Positions 1 to 9,745 of a stretch of 64,000 nucleotides of DNA are shown here, piece by piece. Source of the DNA: Gambelia wislizenii (taxonomy: Eukaryota; Chordata; Lepidosauria; Squamata; Crotaphytidae). Position 1 is the first letter of the stretch; each line of letters begins with the position of its first letter. Under the pieces are notes generated by a model. It searched no databases and was not told the DNA's origin. It saw only the letters and a program-made list of their open reading frames with translations. A program made the translations under genes and the position numbers. The DNA is taken from positions 290,526,265 through 290,590,264 of the forward strand of contig JAUMIR010000003.1 of the NCBI GenBank assembly GCA_030847615.1, written 5' to 3'.

Positions 1-270
1 ATTTTGAATTACTTTTTGCCAATTTTTGAATTACCTTTCGCTGATTTTGTGCTGATTTTGTAATTAGTTTTAGCTACTTTTGGAATTTCTTTTCCATTAC
101 TGCATAGTTGCTTTTAACTTGTTAGTTTCTTTTGCAATTATGTGTCTTTTGCAATTGCATTACATATTTATCTCTTAATATCTGCTTTTGCTGTTGCCTA
201 CTCATATTTGCTAACTCTTCATATTGGCATTAGTTAATTTCATTTCCCAGTTTAGTTACTGTTGCGATAC

Positions 271-1569
271 ATGGCCCCCAGAAAGGGCAAGCGAGGGGTG
301 AAGGGTAAGCATCCCACTGAACCTGCCACCCTCATGATCCTGCCAAAGCTTGCAATTCAATTGAGGGTGTTTTACAGCAAATTTTGGATTGCCTGCAGGT
401 GTTGGAAGAGGCACGGATACCAAGGCCACCAAAATGCCCGGTAAGGGATAATTCAGAGGGGGGGGTTAAACAGCAGTGTTGCTAACCAACTTCTCACTTG
501 CATCAAGGCTTTGGAGGAGCAAGGGGAAGCTGTGAACCAAGAGACACCTGAAGAGGAGGAATCCCCTGGAGAGGGACCCGGTGGGACACAGCCACCAGCT
601 CCCCCGGTTCAGAGTGAGTTACAAAATGACACTTTGAACACATTGGCGTGGCCTTGGAGGCAGCCTGATGGTACCAATGACTCATCCACACAGGGAACCA
701 ACGCCCCCCTGGGAGCCCAATCAATACCATGTATGGTTGGTATCCAAATCCTCAGGGTTGGGGGTCCGTAATGCCATTAATGTCCCCCTATGTTTAGCCA
801 CCTTGGCTCACCGCCCCTCATGGTCAAGCACCAATGGTGCCACCCCATAGCCCCTTAGCCCTAGATGAGGCACCTGCTTTGGGGGAGCATCTGGCTCCAA
901 CGAAAAACATAAGATTCTGAAAGGGGAATATGTAGACGTATTCTCCCTTCTCTACAGAGAGCTGGACAAGAAAGAAAAGGATGAATTGGATGACAGGTAG
1001 AAAGAGAAGATTAAAAGGAGACACGTCGATAGGACGTGGTCTAACTGGCTGGCGAGCTTTCTGATATACGCTGGGGTAGTATCCCGAAGCCAGCCTGACA
1101 AGGCTTATGCTCTTATTAGGTACCTTGACATCATCTACAGGGCTTACGTGGATTTTGCTGGCCCTGCTTGGCTCCAATATGACGAGTCCTTTAGGTTAAT
1201 GACAGCTTCCTACCCAACCCTGAGTGGGACGTCATTAACTCACATTTATGGTTGCAGGTTATGTACCCCAGCTGGCCCATATTGGGCAAAAGGGCACAGA
1301 GCAGGCACTTGTTCCAGAATGCCACATCCGGTACCGCTTCGTGCCAGTCAACCCAGCTGACACAATCTGCAACCCCAAATTGCCGGCTCTTATGCTGGGA
1401 GTTTGGTTCCAAAGGGGCCTGTTCCCACCACCCCTACAATTTTTGTCACCAGTGCTCCATCTGTGTTGGGGGCCATTCATTCCGGAACTGCACCAAAGGA
1501 AAAGGGCAGTTTGGTAGGGAACAGGCAGGGGGAAAGAAGGGCCCCAACTCCCCTGCTTCACAGGGATAA
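271..1569 (+). pseudogene. Ngaro A gag-like protein (broken)
   Basis: The presumed start is the ATG at 271 (MAPRKGKRG), which matches the start of copy B (MVPKKGKGG). The frame breaks repeatedly. Recognisable blocks are an acidic, proline-rich stretch (511-771), a helical block KGEYVDVFSLLYRELDKK near 925-985, the segment YVDFAGPAWLQYDESF near 1145, and a C-terminal Cys/His cluster (CWEF..ACS...C..CSIC..GHSFRNC) near 1395-1500. That cluster resembles the nucleic-acid-binding motif of DIRS/Ngaro gag proteins. The product would package element RNA. A TAG stop lies near 999-1001 and the first segment ends at 444. The gag frame ends with TAA at 1567-1569, and the RT frame takes over at the overlapping AAG, in the +1 frame. 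Confidence 0.75.
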
Positions 1570-3163
1570 GGGCCCCAGTCCAATTAAGTTGGAGGTTATT
1601 GCCGCCTAGCAGTGTGTTTACCCGGACCGGTCGGCAGCCCAATACTTACGGGAAGGTTTTCACGAGGGTTTCCACATCCCTTACATAGGGGTGCGTAAAC
1701 CTTACATGGCACCGAATTTAAAATCAGTTAAGGGATTGGAACCTATAGTCAGGCAAAAGATTCAGAAGGAAGTCAACAAGGGCAGGGACTTAGGCCTCTT
1801 CATTGACCCACCCTCCCCCATCTTGAGGGTTTCCCCATTGGGTATTGTCCCAAAAAAGACACCAGGTGAATTTCGCTTAATTCACCATTTATCTTACCCA
1901 AGTGGTCAATCAGTTAATGACTTTATCCCACATGAGTTGTGCACTGTTCGGTACACCTCCTTCAATGCCCCAGTTAAAGTAGTCAAACAATACGGCCCCA
2001 GTGTTGAGCTGGCTAAGTGCAATATTAAATCTGCATTTCGCCTCCTGCCAGTGCATCCTGATGATTTTGAACTGTTGGGCTTCCCATTTGATGGGTTTTA
2101 TTACATGGAACGGGCAATGCTAATGGGCTGCTCTGTCTCGTGTGCAGCATTTGAGAAGTTCAGTACTTTTTTAGAATGGGCAGTTAAGCATCGAACGGGG
2201 TATGTCTGGTTGGTGCACTACTTGGATGACTTTCTATTTGTTGGCAAGTTCGGTTCTGGGGTATGCCACTCCCTGTTGGAACAATTCCATGTCTTCATGG
2301 ATGAATTTGGTGTTTCCCGTGCACATGAAAAGACTGAGGGCCCCAGTCACTGATTGGCTTTCCTGGGCATCGAAATGGATACAGTTGACCAATTTTGAAG
2401 GCTCCCCTTTGGTAAGACAGAGGACCTGAGGAACAGGGTGGCATATTTTCTAGGCTGCAACAAGGCCACACTGAGGGAATTTCAGGAACTGATTGGCCAT
2501 CTAAACTTTGCATGCAAAGTCATGGCGCCTGGAAGGGCCTTCCTTTGGTGACTATGCGATGCCATTACAAGGGGTTCACAACCCCACCACAGAATCAGGG
2601 TTACCCGCAAAATTAAGCTGGACCTGGACATATGGTATATATTTTTGCAGCAGTACAATGGGGTTTCCTTTTGGAGAGAAGAGTTGCAGGTGTGTGACAC
2701 ACTTAAGGTGTCCTCTGATGCATCTGGTTCCCTGGGGTTTGGCGTCCTTTATGGTGGGAGGTGGTGTGCTGAGCAGTGGCCCGATGAATGGATCAGTTCT
2801 GGTGTCACCTCCGACCTGACCTTTTTGGAACTTTTTCCAATAATGGTCGCGGTCAGATTGTGGGCAAGTGAATTCACCAACTCCACGGTGTGTTTCTGGT
2901 GAGACAACATGGCCACAGTACAGGTGATCAATTCCCTTACTTCTAGATCTAAGAGGGTTATGGAAGTGGTTCGAGCATTTACACTCCATTGCCTGAAGTA
3001 TAATATTTTGTTTACCGCAACTCACGTGGCGGGAGTGGACAACAGCATTGCTGATGCTCTCTCCCGCATGCAGATGGATCGCTTCAGGCAATTAGCACCG
3101 GGAGCCGCCGAGATGCCGGATCTGATGCCAGTGGATTTGTGGGAGCTTGGATGGGTGAAATAG
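1568..3163 (+). pseudogene. Ngaro A reverse transcriptase-RNase H (broken)
   Basis: Conserved protein begins at KGPSPIKL (1568), in the +1 frame relative to gag. A TAG at 1607-1609 interrupts it. From 1610 to 2353 the RT is open, with SPLGIVPKKTPGEFRLIHHL near 1830-1890, the palm segment AKCNIKSAFRLLPVHP, and the catalytic YLDD at 2219-2230. The first catalytic Asp of the palm (DIK in copy B) is Asn here (CNIKSAF). TGA codons follow at 2351 and nearby, and another near 2549. The RNase H domain (2645-3163) keeps SSDASGSLGFG and TFLELFPI, but the Cys before DNMATVQVINSL has become TGA (2900-2902). The product would copy element RNA to DNA. It cannot do so from this copy. Confidence 0.88.
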
Positions 3164-4053
3164 TTAAAGCCATCAGCCTTTCCATCGCTCCTAGCACCAG
3201 GAGGGTATATAAGAGAGCTATCCAGGAATTTTTTTGAATTTCAGAGCAGTGCACGGTTACCCAACACTTGGCCAGTACCTGTCCCCAACCTTCTCCATTT
3301 CTGTGTCTTCCTTAAGAACAAAGGCCTTGCCCCGCAATCCATACGGTCCAGGTTGGCAGCCTTGGCCTTTTGGAGTAAGGTACAAGGTTTTCAGGATACC
3401 ACATCGGATTTTAGGATTAGGAAGGCGTTGGAGGGATGGGCTAGGCAGAGGGGGAAACAATGGACAATAGGCAATCCCTCTCCCCAGTGATCCTGAAAGG
3501 GCTTTTCCAAGTCTGGTCCAATATTTGTGCAACCCCTTTTGAGGTGGCATTGCTTCACGCGGCCTCTCTTATGGCTTTCTTTGGTGCCGTACGTGTCAGT
3601 GAGTTGGTTGTCGCTTCAAAACGGGACAAATCAGCTATGGCCCTCAGCTTGCAGGACATCTGCATGGGTGCCAAGGATGTAACTATCTGGATTAGGCAAT
3701 CCAAAACTGATCAGCTGGGGAAGGGTGTGCAGATTGTTCTTAAGGGATGCCAAGACAGAACCCTCTGCCCAGTAGAAGCGCTGAGGTATAACTTGAAATT
3801 GAGGCCTGCACAGTCCGGGCCCCTATTTTGCCATGCTGACGGATCTCCCCTCACATGGTATCAATTTTGGGCTATCACTAACAATGCATTGGCATGCTTG
3901 GGGTTGGGCGGCGTGCTTTTCTGTTCCCATTTGTTCAGAATTAGAACCGCCTCTATGGCCGCAGTGATGGGGATGCAGCCAGAGGCAATTAAAAAATTAG
4001 GACGATGGAAGTCGGGTGCTTATAAGGGCTATGTCCAACCAATCTGCTACTGA
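3151..4053 (+). pseudogene. Ngaro A tyrosine recombinase (N-terminus frameshifted, catalytic domain open)
   Basis: The inferred start is the ATG at 3151, which overlaps the RNase H stop (TAG 3161-3163) in another frame. Copy B has the same overlapping arrangement. The N-terminal SAM-like core-binding region is broken at about 3232 and again near 3475. It still reads KGLAPQSIRSRLAALAFW and DFRIRKALEGWARQ, nearly identical to copy B. The catalytic domain (about 3460-4053) is one open segment. It contains the first Arg in GAVRVSELV, a Lys in QSKTDQLGKG, the His-x-x-Arg as HLFR, GRW in place of the second His, and Tyr in YKGYVQP near the end. This family joins the DNA copy to the genome and replaces the integrase of LTR elements. 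The stop codon is TGA at 4051-4053. Confidence 0.85.
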
Positions 4054-4097
4054 CTAGATATGTTGTGGTCTATGACTGTCTGTGTGCTTTTTTACAG
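4046..4097 (+). promoter_or_regulatory. Putative branch point and 3' splice site before the Ngaro A hydrolase
   Basis: The Tyr and stop codons of the recombinase form TACTGAC (4048-4054), close to the branch-point consensus. A T-rich stretch and AG at 4096-4097 follow. The hydrolase reading frame opens straight after the AG, with two bases completing a split codon. Copy B has TACTAAC, a stronger pyrimidine tract and AG in the homologous place with the same phase. The donor site was not located. Confidence 0.5.
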
Positions 4098-4676
4098 ATG
4101 TGAATTTCCGAGTATTGATTTGTGGCCATACCTTTGTGTATTGGGCAATCCACCATGCCAGAAAAAGCCACCTGGGTTCACAGCTGGGTCTTGGAGACAT
4201 TGCCATGGTCAAATGGCTTGGCAAGCAGGGTTTGAAGTGGAATGGTCTGACCAATTTGCTGTTTCAGGAGCGTTGTAGACCTCTTCCTCATGTCCTGGTG
4301 ATACATCTTGGTGGGAATGACATGGGCCTGCTGGCAGAGCCCTGACCCTCCAGGCCCTCGCAGATATGCAATGCATCAAGGCAGCATGGCCGCACATTTT
4401 CCTGATTTGGTCAGACATCATTCCACGACAGACTTACCCCGGTGAGGGGGACACCAGGCAGTTGGATATAGCCTGAAAGAAGGTGAACAAGGCTGTTCAC
4501 CGGGCAATGGAGGAAGGCCTTGGCCATTTTATCCCATACCCGGACATTTCATATAAATGCCCGGAATTTGGGCTAACGGGGTTCACTTGTCCAACAGGGG
4601 GATCCCGCTATTTCTGGAGGGTATGCGAACGGGGGTGAGGGCTATATTGGCTTCCCTGGTGGGGCATAGGGGCTAA
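4098..4676 (+). pseudogene. Ngaro A SGNH/GDSL-type hydrolase domain (broken)
   Basis: After the putative splice acceptor the frame reads VNFRVLICGHTFVYWAIHHA. This is block I of an SGNH hydrolase, with the expected catalytic Ser (GHS in copy B) replaced by Thr. LGLGDIAMVKWLGKQGLKW and VLVIHLGGNDMG follow, the latter with the oxyanion Gly and Asn of blocks II/III. A stop near 4342 ends this frame. A shifted frame continues with IIPRQTYPGEGD, and the terminal part ends at TAA 4674-4676; the block V region (Asp-x-x-His) is blurred. Vertebrate Ngaro elements are known to carry such a hydrolase, but its substrate in the element life cycle is not established. With Thr at the nucleophile and a frameshift this copy should be inactive. 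Confidence 0.75.
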
Positions 4677-5136
4677 GTAGACACTTGACCATTATCCGTG
4701 GCAGGGAGTGGGGAGATAAGGATATGGCATTCACCTATGGCAACCTCAAATTGAGTGGAAGGATTGACCTTATTGAACTGCACCGGCATCTTAACGAATG
4801 GGGTGCAGCAAGGTGGGCTATCCTTGGGGCCAAGATCGGGTTGCAATCCTCCACAGAAGCTACACGGCTTGAGGATTTGCTACCTTGTGCCTGGCCTCCC
4901 AGCAGATGGCCCCTGAAGGGAATCCCAAGTACAGGGATCCCCTACAGGGCTCAGGTGAGTCGCCCAGGGAAGCTGGGGGATAGGTCTCATGTGACTGTCT
5001 GCTCCAGCTGCCCCCACATTGGGTCTCCCCCTATTTGGTTTGCTATCCTAAGAAATAAACAATTAAATAGGAAAAATTACAATAAAGTGGCCCGTATTTC
5101 AACCCAGTCTTCTGTGTCTTGTCTCGTTATTCCATG
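4677..5136 (+). other. Ngaro A 3' untranslated region with polyadenylation signals
   Basis: AATAAA occurs at 5054-5059 and 5081-5086, near the inferred transcript end. The block GCCCAGGGAAGCTGGGGG near 4958 is also found, reverse-complemented, in Ngaro B (about 38935-38950) and in the fragment at 20.9-21.6 kb. This identifies a family-wide 3' region. Confidence 0.6.
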
Positions 5137-6670
5137 TGTCAATCGTTAAATGCCAAGTGGTGCGAGAAGCTGTCCCAGGAATAACCACCCAGACATAGCC
5201 CTCTCAAAGGCTAGTTTCCCAGCTGCTCAGCCGATCTCCATGAAGAAGCCAAAGTGGTGGAGGTAAACATTCCTGATGCCCTGACACCTCACGCAGCAAC
5301 CGCACTGACTCACCAACCAATTGGGGAAAGCCTGCAGTGGCTGAGCAAAACCCTGCTGATCAGCCCTCACCCACAGCCCAGCGGGTGGCCAGATAACCAA
5401 AATATGAGGCACATGTCTCTGTGGCAGGCACAAAAAGAGCCCAGGACTTAAAGAAAAATCTATCACTCAATGAGCAAAGGGAGGGGAGGGGGTTAAATAC
5501 ACCACAAGAAAAAACACCAACTGGCACAGGTGAAAGAGCAGGCACCCTCCAGGACTCTACAAGCCCAAAGGCCCCCAAGCCAGGTCTGGAGATCAGTGGG
5601 GAAAAGGCTGCAACAGTGGAGATGACACACCACCAACCAGCCCTTCTCCCACCAACCACAAAATCTGGCTGCAGAGGCCTACCAGGCAAGTAAACACTGT
5701 TGTCCAGCTCCTGCTCCTTCCACAATCTACAAGGGAAAGTGGGAGGCAGAGGCCAGCCGGGCTTAAATAGCCTCTGGCTCCACCCTTGTGTCTCCCAGCA
5801 ATGGTGCAAGCACCATGGCAGTATTACTGGCCTCCTCCTATGCTTCTGGCAAAAGGAGCTCTTTCAGCACAGTTGCCAGCACTGGGAACCCCATTACCTG
5901 AAACTTTATTATAAAACTCTAAATATTCATAGCTGTTCATTATAATTTTGAAATTATTGTCTGTATAAAGATATGGCAGTGATGATTTGAGTACTACCAA
6001 ATTTCTGTTCCTTCACTCCTGTCTTGAAATATGGTTGTTTTGCTTCTTATTTGGTATGTGGTTAACAATCATAAATAATAATGTTTCCCAGGAGCTGGTG
6101 TGCTTATTTTAGAGTGTTCACTGTTTGCTAGAAAGCAGGTCTTCAAAAGAAATACTGCAATGAGAATTAAAAGTAGCCTTCAATATTAGGCAGATAATTC
6201 ACTCTCCCTTTTTCTTCTTTTTTCCTTATTTGTTTATTTTATATCCTGCTTTTCTCCCATTTCAAGACTCAAGGTGGTTTTGAGTATGAAATGGATTTAG
6301 TTTCATTTATGTGTAAGAGTACAAAACAATTAATATTTACAGCTATAAATAGAGAAAAGAAATTAAGGGCAAATATAAAAAATAGGGACAAATAACTGCA
6401 GGTTAGTTAGTCAATATACTATAATGTACTAAAAGGAAAGGAAAAATAGAATAGTTTCTATTTAATGGCTACTTTTAATTCATGTTTATAGCACACACTA
6501 TGAAACATATCAGAAAACTTTAGCCTGAGAATCTAGGAGTTTTACAGAAAACTGTGATCTCTTAAATCATCATCAACATCATCATCATCTAATTAAAGGA
6601 GACCTCCCTTTCTCTTCTTTATTTGTATTATATTTGACAATTTTGCTAGAAGAGCAACCAACCACATTCT
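5137..6670. other. No gene seen; GC-richer flank, then AT-rich DNA
   Basis: 5140-5890 is GC-richer and contains CTTAAATAGCC near 5763, a TATA-like box. A similar CTTAAATAGGC occurs in the Ngaro terminal fragment at 21.3 kb, so part of this may be Ngaro repeat sequence. About 6235-6300 holds a reverse SINE/LINE tail (reading CTTTTCTCCC). A short CAT/TCA microsatellite lies at 6568-6592. The rest is plain AT-rich sequence. Confidence 0.4.
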
Positions 6671-6671
6671 G

Positions 6672-6965
6672 TTAAGCATTTTGCAGATAGGTCCGCCAAT
6701 CTTTCCCAACATTTATGACTTCAGTTTTTGCAAGAGCCATTGCCAGGGGAATAAAATCTGTATTCAATAAAGCCTTGTTTTGGCCAACAAATAACAACAG
6801 TTTTAGACCTCCACAGTAGTGCATAGGTTGACTAGTTATATGTGGAAGAAGTTTTAAAATGTGATACCAGTATTGTTCAATCTGTTGATAATTTAGCCAT
6901 CTAGCTTTTTCTTCCCTTCTGATTATCATTGGAGTAAACCAAAGAATCTTGCACTTTATATACAC
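6672..6965 (-). pseudogene. Possible LINE ORF2 remnant (uncertain)
   Basis: A 97-codon open stretch contains TPMIIRREEKARWLNYQQIE and ends with VGKDWRTYLQNA. The TPM-I-REEK-RWL-Y-Q pattern faintly resembles the region after the polymerase domain in L1-type ORF2 proteins. No catalytic motif is present and no LINE tail was found beside it. It may equally be a chance open frame in AT-rich DNA. Confidence 0.25.
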
Positions 6966-8056
6966 TAGACAGAAGTGTAGTCAAGCAAATTGAAACTTTC
7001 AACTGAGATTGGCCCCGAGTGATTTTATCTGGAAAACAATCCTCAGTACCCCCAACCATCATGATAAGTTTGTGTAGAATAAATGCATATCAAAGAAGAG
7101 TGTGATAACACCATCCCTTCACCACCATATCTACCTTCCTCATCCATCAACAATGCACTACGTAGGGCATTTAAAGTATTCATGGAGAACAAACTTCTGA
7201 AGGGGAGAAACCCCTTTATTCATGGAACCTCTCCACACAATTTAGATTCCTGAAACATCACAATTGTAAATTGTGTGGAGAGTAACCAAGGGATAAAGAG
7301 AAACTTGATTGGACAGTTTCAATTAAAACTAATTAAAACTAACTAATAAAAACTAATTAAAATTGCATTTTCACATTGCTCAAGCATATTGCAAGAAAGT
7401 ATGTGCCTTCCTGTAATCATTCACACATTTGTAAAGCTTACAGGGCATGCCTGGGTAACAGAAACCATACAAAACAATACACATTTCATGAAGAGTTAAA
7501 ATTGGTATAATTTGGGGGAAGGTAAAATCATGAGGTGACCAGTCAGAAAAAGTAAATTAGATAAATTGTGTAAATAAATGTATAAAGTAGAAATAGTGTA
7601 ACAATTGTGCAAATTTCAGTGCAGGAAAACACAATATATGTAACCTGTTATGAAACAAGGATTTAGAGAAACCTAACTAAATCAAGACTGAGAGATTTTC
7701 ACATCCATGTCAGGAAGTAAACCTCTAAATGTAGAGAGAGATGAAAATGGTGAGGGTACATGGCAGGGTTAAGATGTTCTCCCTACTACATAGGGCTAAT
7801 GGGTAGCTTATATGTGTAGAAACTAAGTGATAACTAAAATAGCTACTCATTCTTTTTCCTTTGTAACAAGTTGCCATTTTGCAAACAAAAAAATATATTA
7901 TGCTGTAGTAATGTGAGATTCTATTTGTTTACTAGTTTGCTGGGCATTTAGTTCCCAGCTTCGCTAAGGAACAGTGGCTGGCTTTCTGTAGTGTAGTTAC
8001 AGATTCATAACCTAGAGTTATGGATCTGTAATGGTTCTGTATGGAGTAATATTATG
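6966..8056. other. No gene seen; AT-rich DNA with one hairpin
   Basis: Nothing protein-like was recognised. A short imperfect repeat of AATTAAAACTAA lies near 7320-7360. The hairpin at 7229-7282 is listed separately. Confidence 0.4.
7229..7282. repeat. Perfect 15-bp stem hairpin
   Basis: CTCTCCACACAATTT (7229-7243) is the exact reverse complement of the bases at 7268-7282. The 24-base loop itself contains the palindrome ACAATTGT. Confidence 0.8.
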
Positions 8057-8578
8057 TAGTCTTAGGGCTTGTCTAGATGGGCAATTTACCCCATCTTACC
8101 CCTGTCTTAGAGCCCTGACGATGCAGGGCTTTTGCCGCATTCTTCCCCCAGCCAGTCCTCACCATCCCCAGGGCAGATACAGGGGTCAGACAGGGTAGGG
8201 ACTGATACACCATTTTAAAATGATACCTGTTTATACCAGCTTGAAACAGATGTCCATAGGAGCCTGTCCCAGCAGGCTAGCCCTTGCTGAAGCTACCAGT
8301 GTCCCTGGCTCTCCTGGAAGGCAGGAAAGAGTCCTGAAGCATGTGACCAAGATTGGTTACATGCAGGGGGCCTTGGTCACATGTTGTGGGCTGGCTTCCT
8401 GCCTTCCAGGGGTCCCAGGGAGATTGTGGTGGCAGCAGCTGCAGTGACAGGCCAGTGTGCCTGTCTGGACTCCAGCCCATTTGAAGGTGATAATGAGGAG
8501 GAATGGGTCTGATCCATGGCCAGGATGCACTGGTGGTGAGCCAGTATATCTGGGCTTGTGTAGATAAGCCCTTAGTGT
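8057..8578. mobile_element. hAT-like non-autonomous DNA transposon, copy 1
   Basis: The ends are inverted repeats around AGGGCTTGTCTAGA (left) and TGTAGATAAGCCCTTA (right). The interior is colinear with 53886-54424, including AGCCTGTCCCAGCAGG and the purine-rich GGAAGGCAGGAAAGAG, with many substitutions. It has no transposase. A clear target-site duplication was not found. The superfamily assignment rests on the GGGCTTGTCTACA-type end, which resembles small hAT families of amniotes. Confidence 0.65.
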
Positions 8579-9655
8579 AAGACTATGTAAATGTCTCCCT
8601 TGCCTACCTTAACACCCAGCAACCACATCAGGTGAAGGAGATCCATTGAGCTGCTCAAATGCAAAAAAAGATGACATTTCTGGGCCCCTCCCACCAACAA
8701 CCATAATAAGAAGACCCCTGTCACAATTCCTCATTGCAGACTCACCTACAAGTGAGAGGGGGCTGGAAACATAGTCCTCCTTGCAACCCAGTTTTCAGTT
8801 GAATTGACCTCTTTCATCCAATGTGGCTGCTGGCTATTAACACACAGACCTCAAGTACTCAAACAAGGCTATTGAAGATAACAGGAAATATTTGGATAGA
8901 GGAATAGATTTAATGGATGCTAAGCTATACTGTACCGATCTGAAGAGCAGAGACATTAAAGCAGCAACAAGAACAAAGGAAGGGGGGAAACAAAGGGAAC
9001 CATGTCACAGACTAATGGTAAATGGGATGGGAGAGGTTTGTGTGTGGCAACTGACTAGCAGAGAGAAGGGGGATAGGAAGAGGGGAGCTGGAAACAAGAC
9101 TAGCATCGAGAGGGAGGAAAGGGATCTGTGCATACCAAGAGATAGAGTTTTGGGGTGGTATTTAAAGTTTATTTCTCCTTGAAGAGGGAATTTTGAGGGA
9201 AAGACAAATGTTTTGCCCAAGATTCCCAAAGTTAAACAACAGATCCCTGGATATGTCAATGGTCATGATGAAAGGAACTTTTTTTATATATGAAGAAGAT
9301 CTGGAAAGGTAAAACCAGCATCTGGCACGACAATGAGATAATGAGACTTTCAACTACCTTTAATGTGTTCAGTGAATATCTCACCTCCAGAGACTCCCAT
9401 GGTCTTCTGAGGCTTCTGCAAGATCCATTTTTTCTGGAGATATTACCCTTTCAGGAATTTATGGGGGGGGGTTCCTTAGGTTATACACATCTGTAAGCAT
9501 GACCCCAGTCCTGGGCATAGGGAGTCTTAATTTGCCATCAACTTGTGGAAGGCCACATCAAGCCAAATTATAGAATGCAGCCAATTTATGAGTTATTAAG
9601 AATGTGGGGACTGTTATGTCTGGTTAAAGGACACCATTTTACTATGGCATATCTT
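8579..9655. other. No gene seen
   Basis: Purine-rich stretches (8960-9140) give chance open frames on both strands. No domain, SINE head or LINE motif was recognised. Confidence 0.4.
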
Positions 9656-9745
9656 ATACATAATCGAACTTGAACATCCATGGATTTTGGTGTCCATGCA
9701 GGGTCCTGGAACCCAACCCCAGCTGATACCAGGGCCCACTGTACA
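9656..9745 (-). repeat. Tigger-like terminal repeat fragment, diverged
   Basis: The sequence holds GAACATCCATGGATTTTGG and GGGTCCTGGAACCCAACCCC, then TACCAGGGCCCACTGTAC. It is a diverged relative of the fragments at 25606-25680 and 35556-35660. The pattern is that of Tigger-like inverted terminal repeats. Confidence 0.5.

Larger units (their letters stand above)
1..5136 (+). mobile_element. Ngaro-type tyrosine-recombinase retrotransposon, copy A (5' end outside window)
   Basis: A decayed retrotransposon reading left to right: AT-rich leader (1-270), gag, reverse transcriptase with RNase H, tyrosine recombinase, SGNH hydrolase, then a 3' untranslated region with AATAAA signals. A recombinase in place of an integrase, together with a downstream SGNH hydrolase, is characteristic of vertebrate Ngaro elements. 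The same gene order and matching protein blocks occur on the other strand at 38.8-45.1 kb, so each copy helps to read the other. Several stops and frameshifts make copy A inactive. The leader differs from that of copy B, so the two are probably different subfamilies. The 3' boundary near 5136 is inferred from the shared ending around GTCTCNTTATTTC. Confidence 0.88.
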
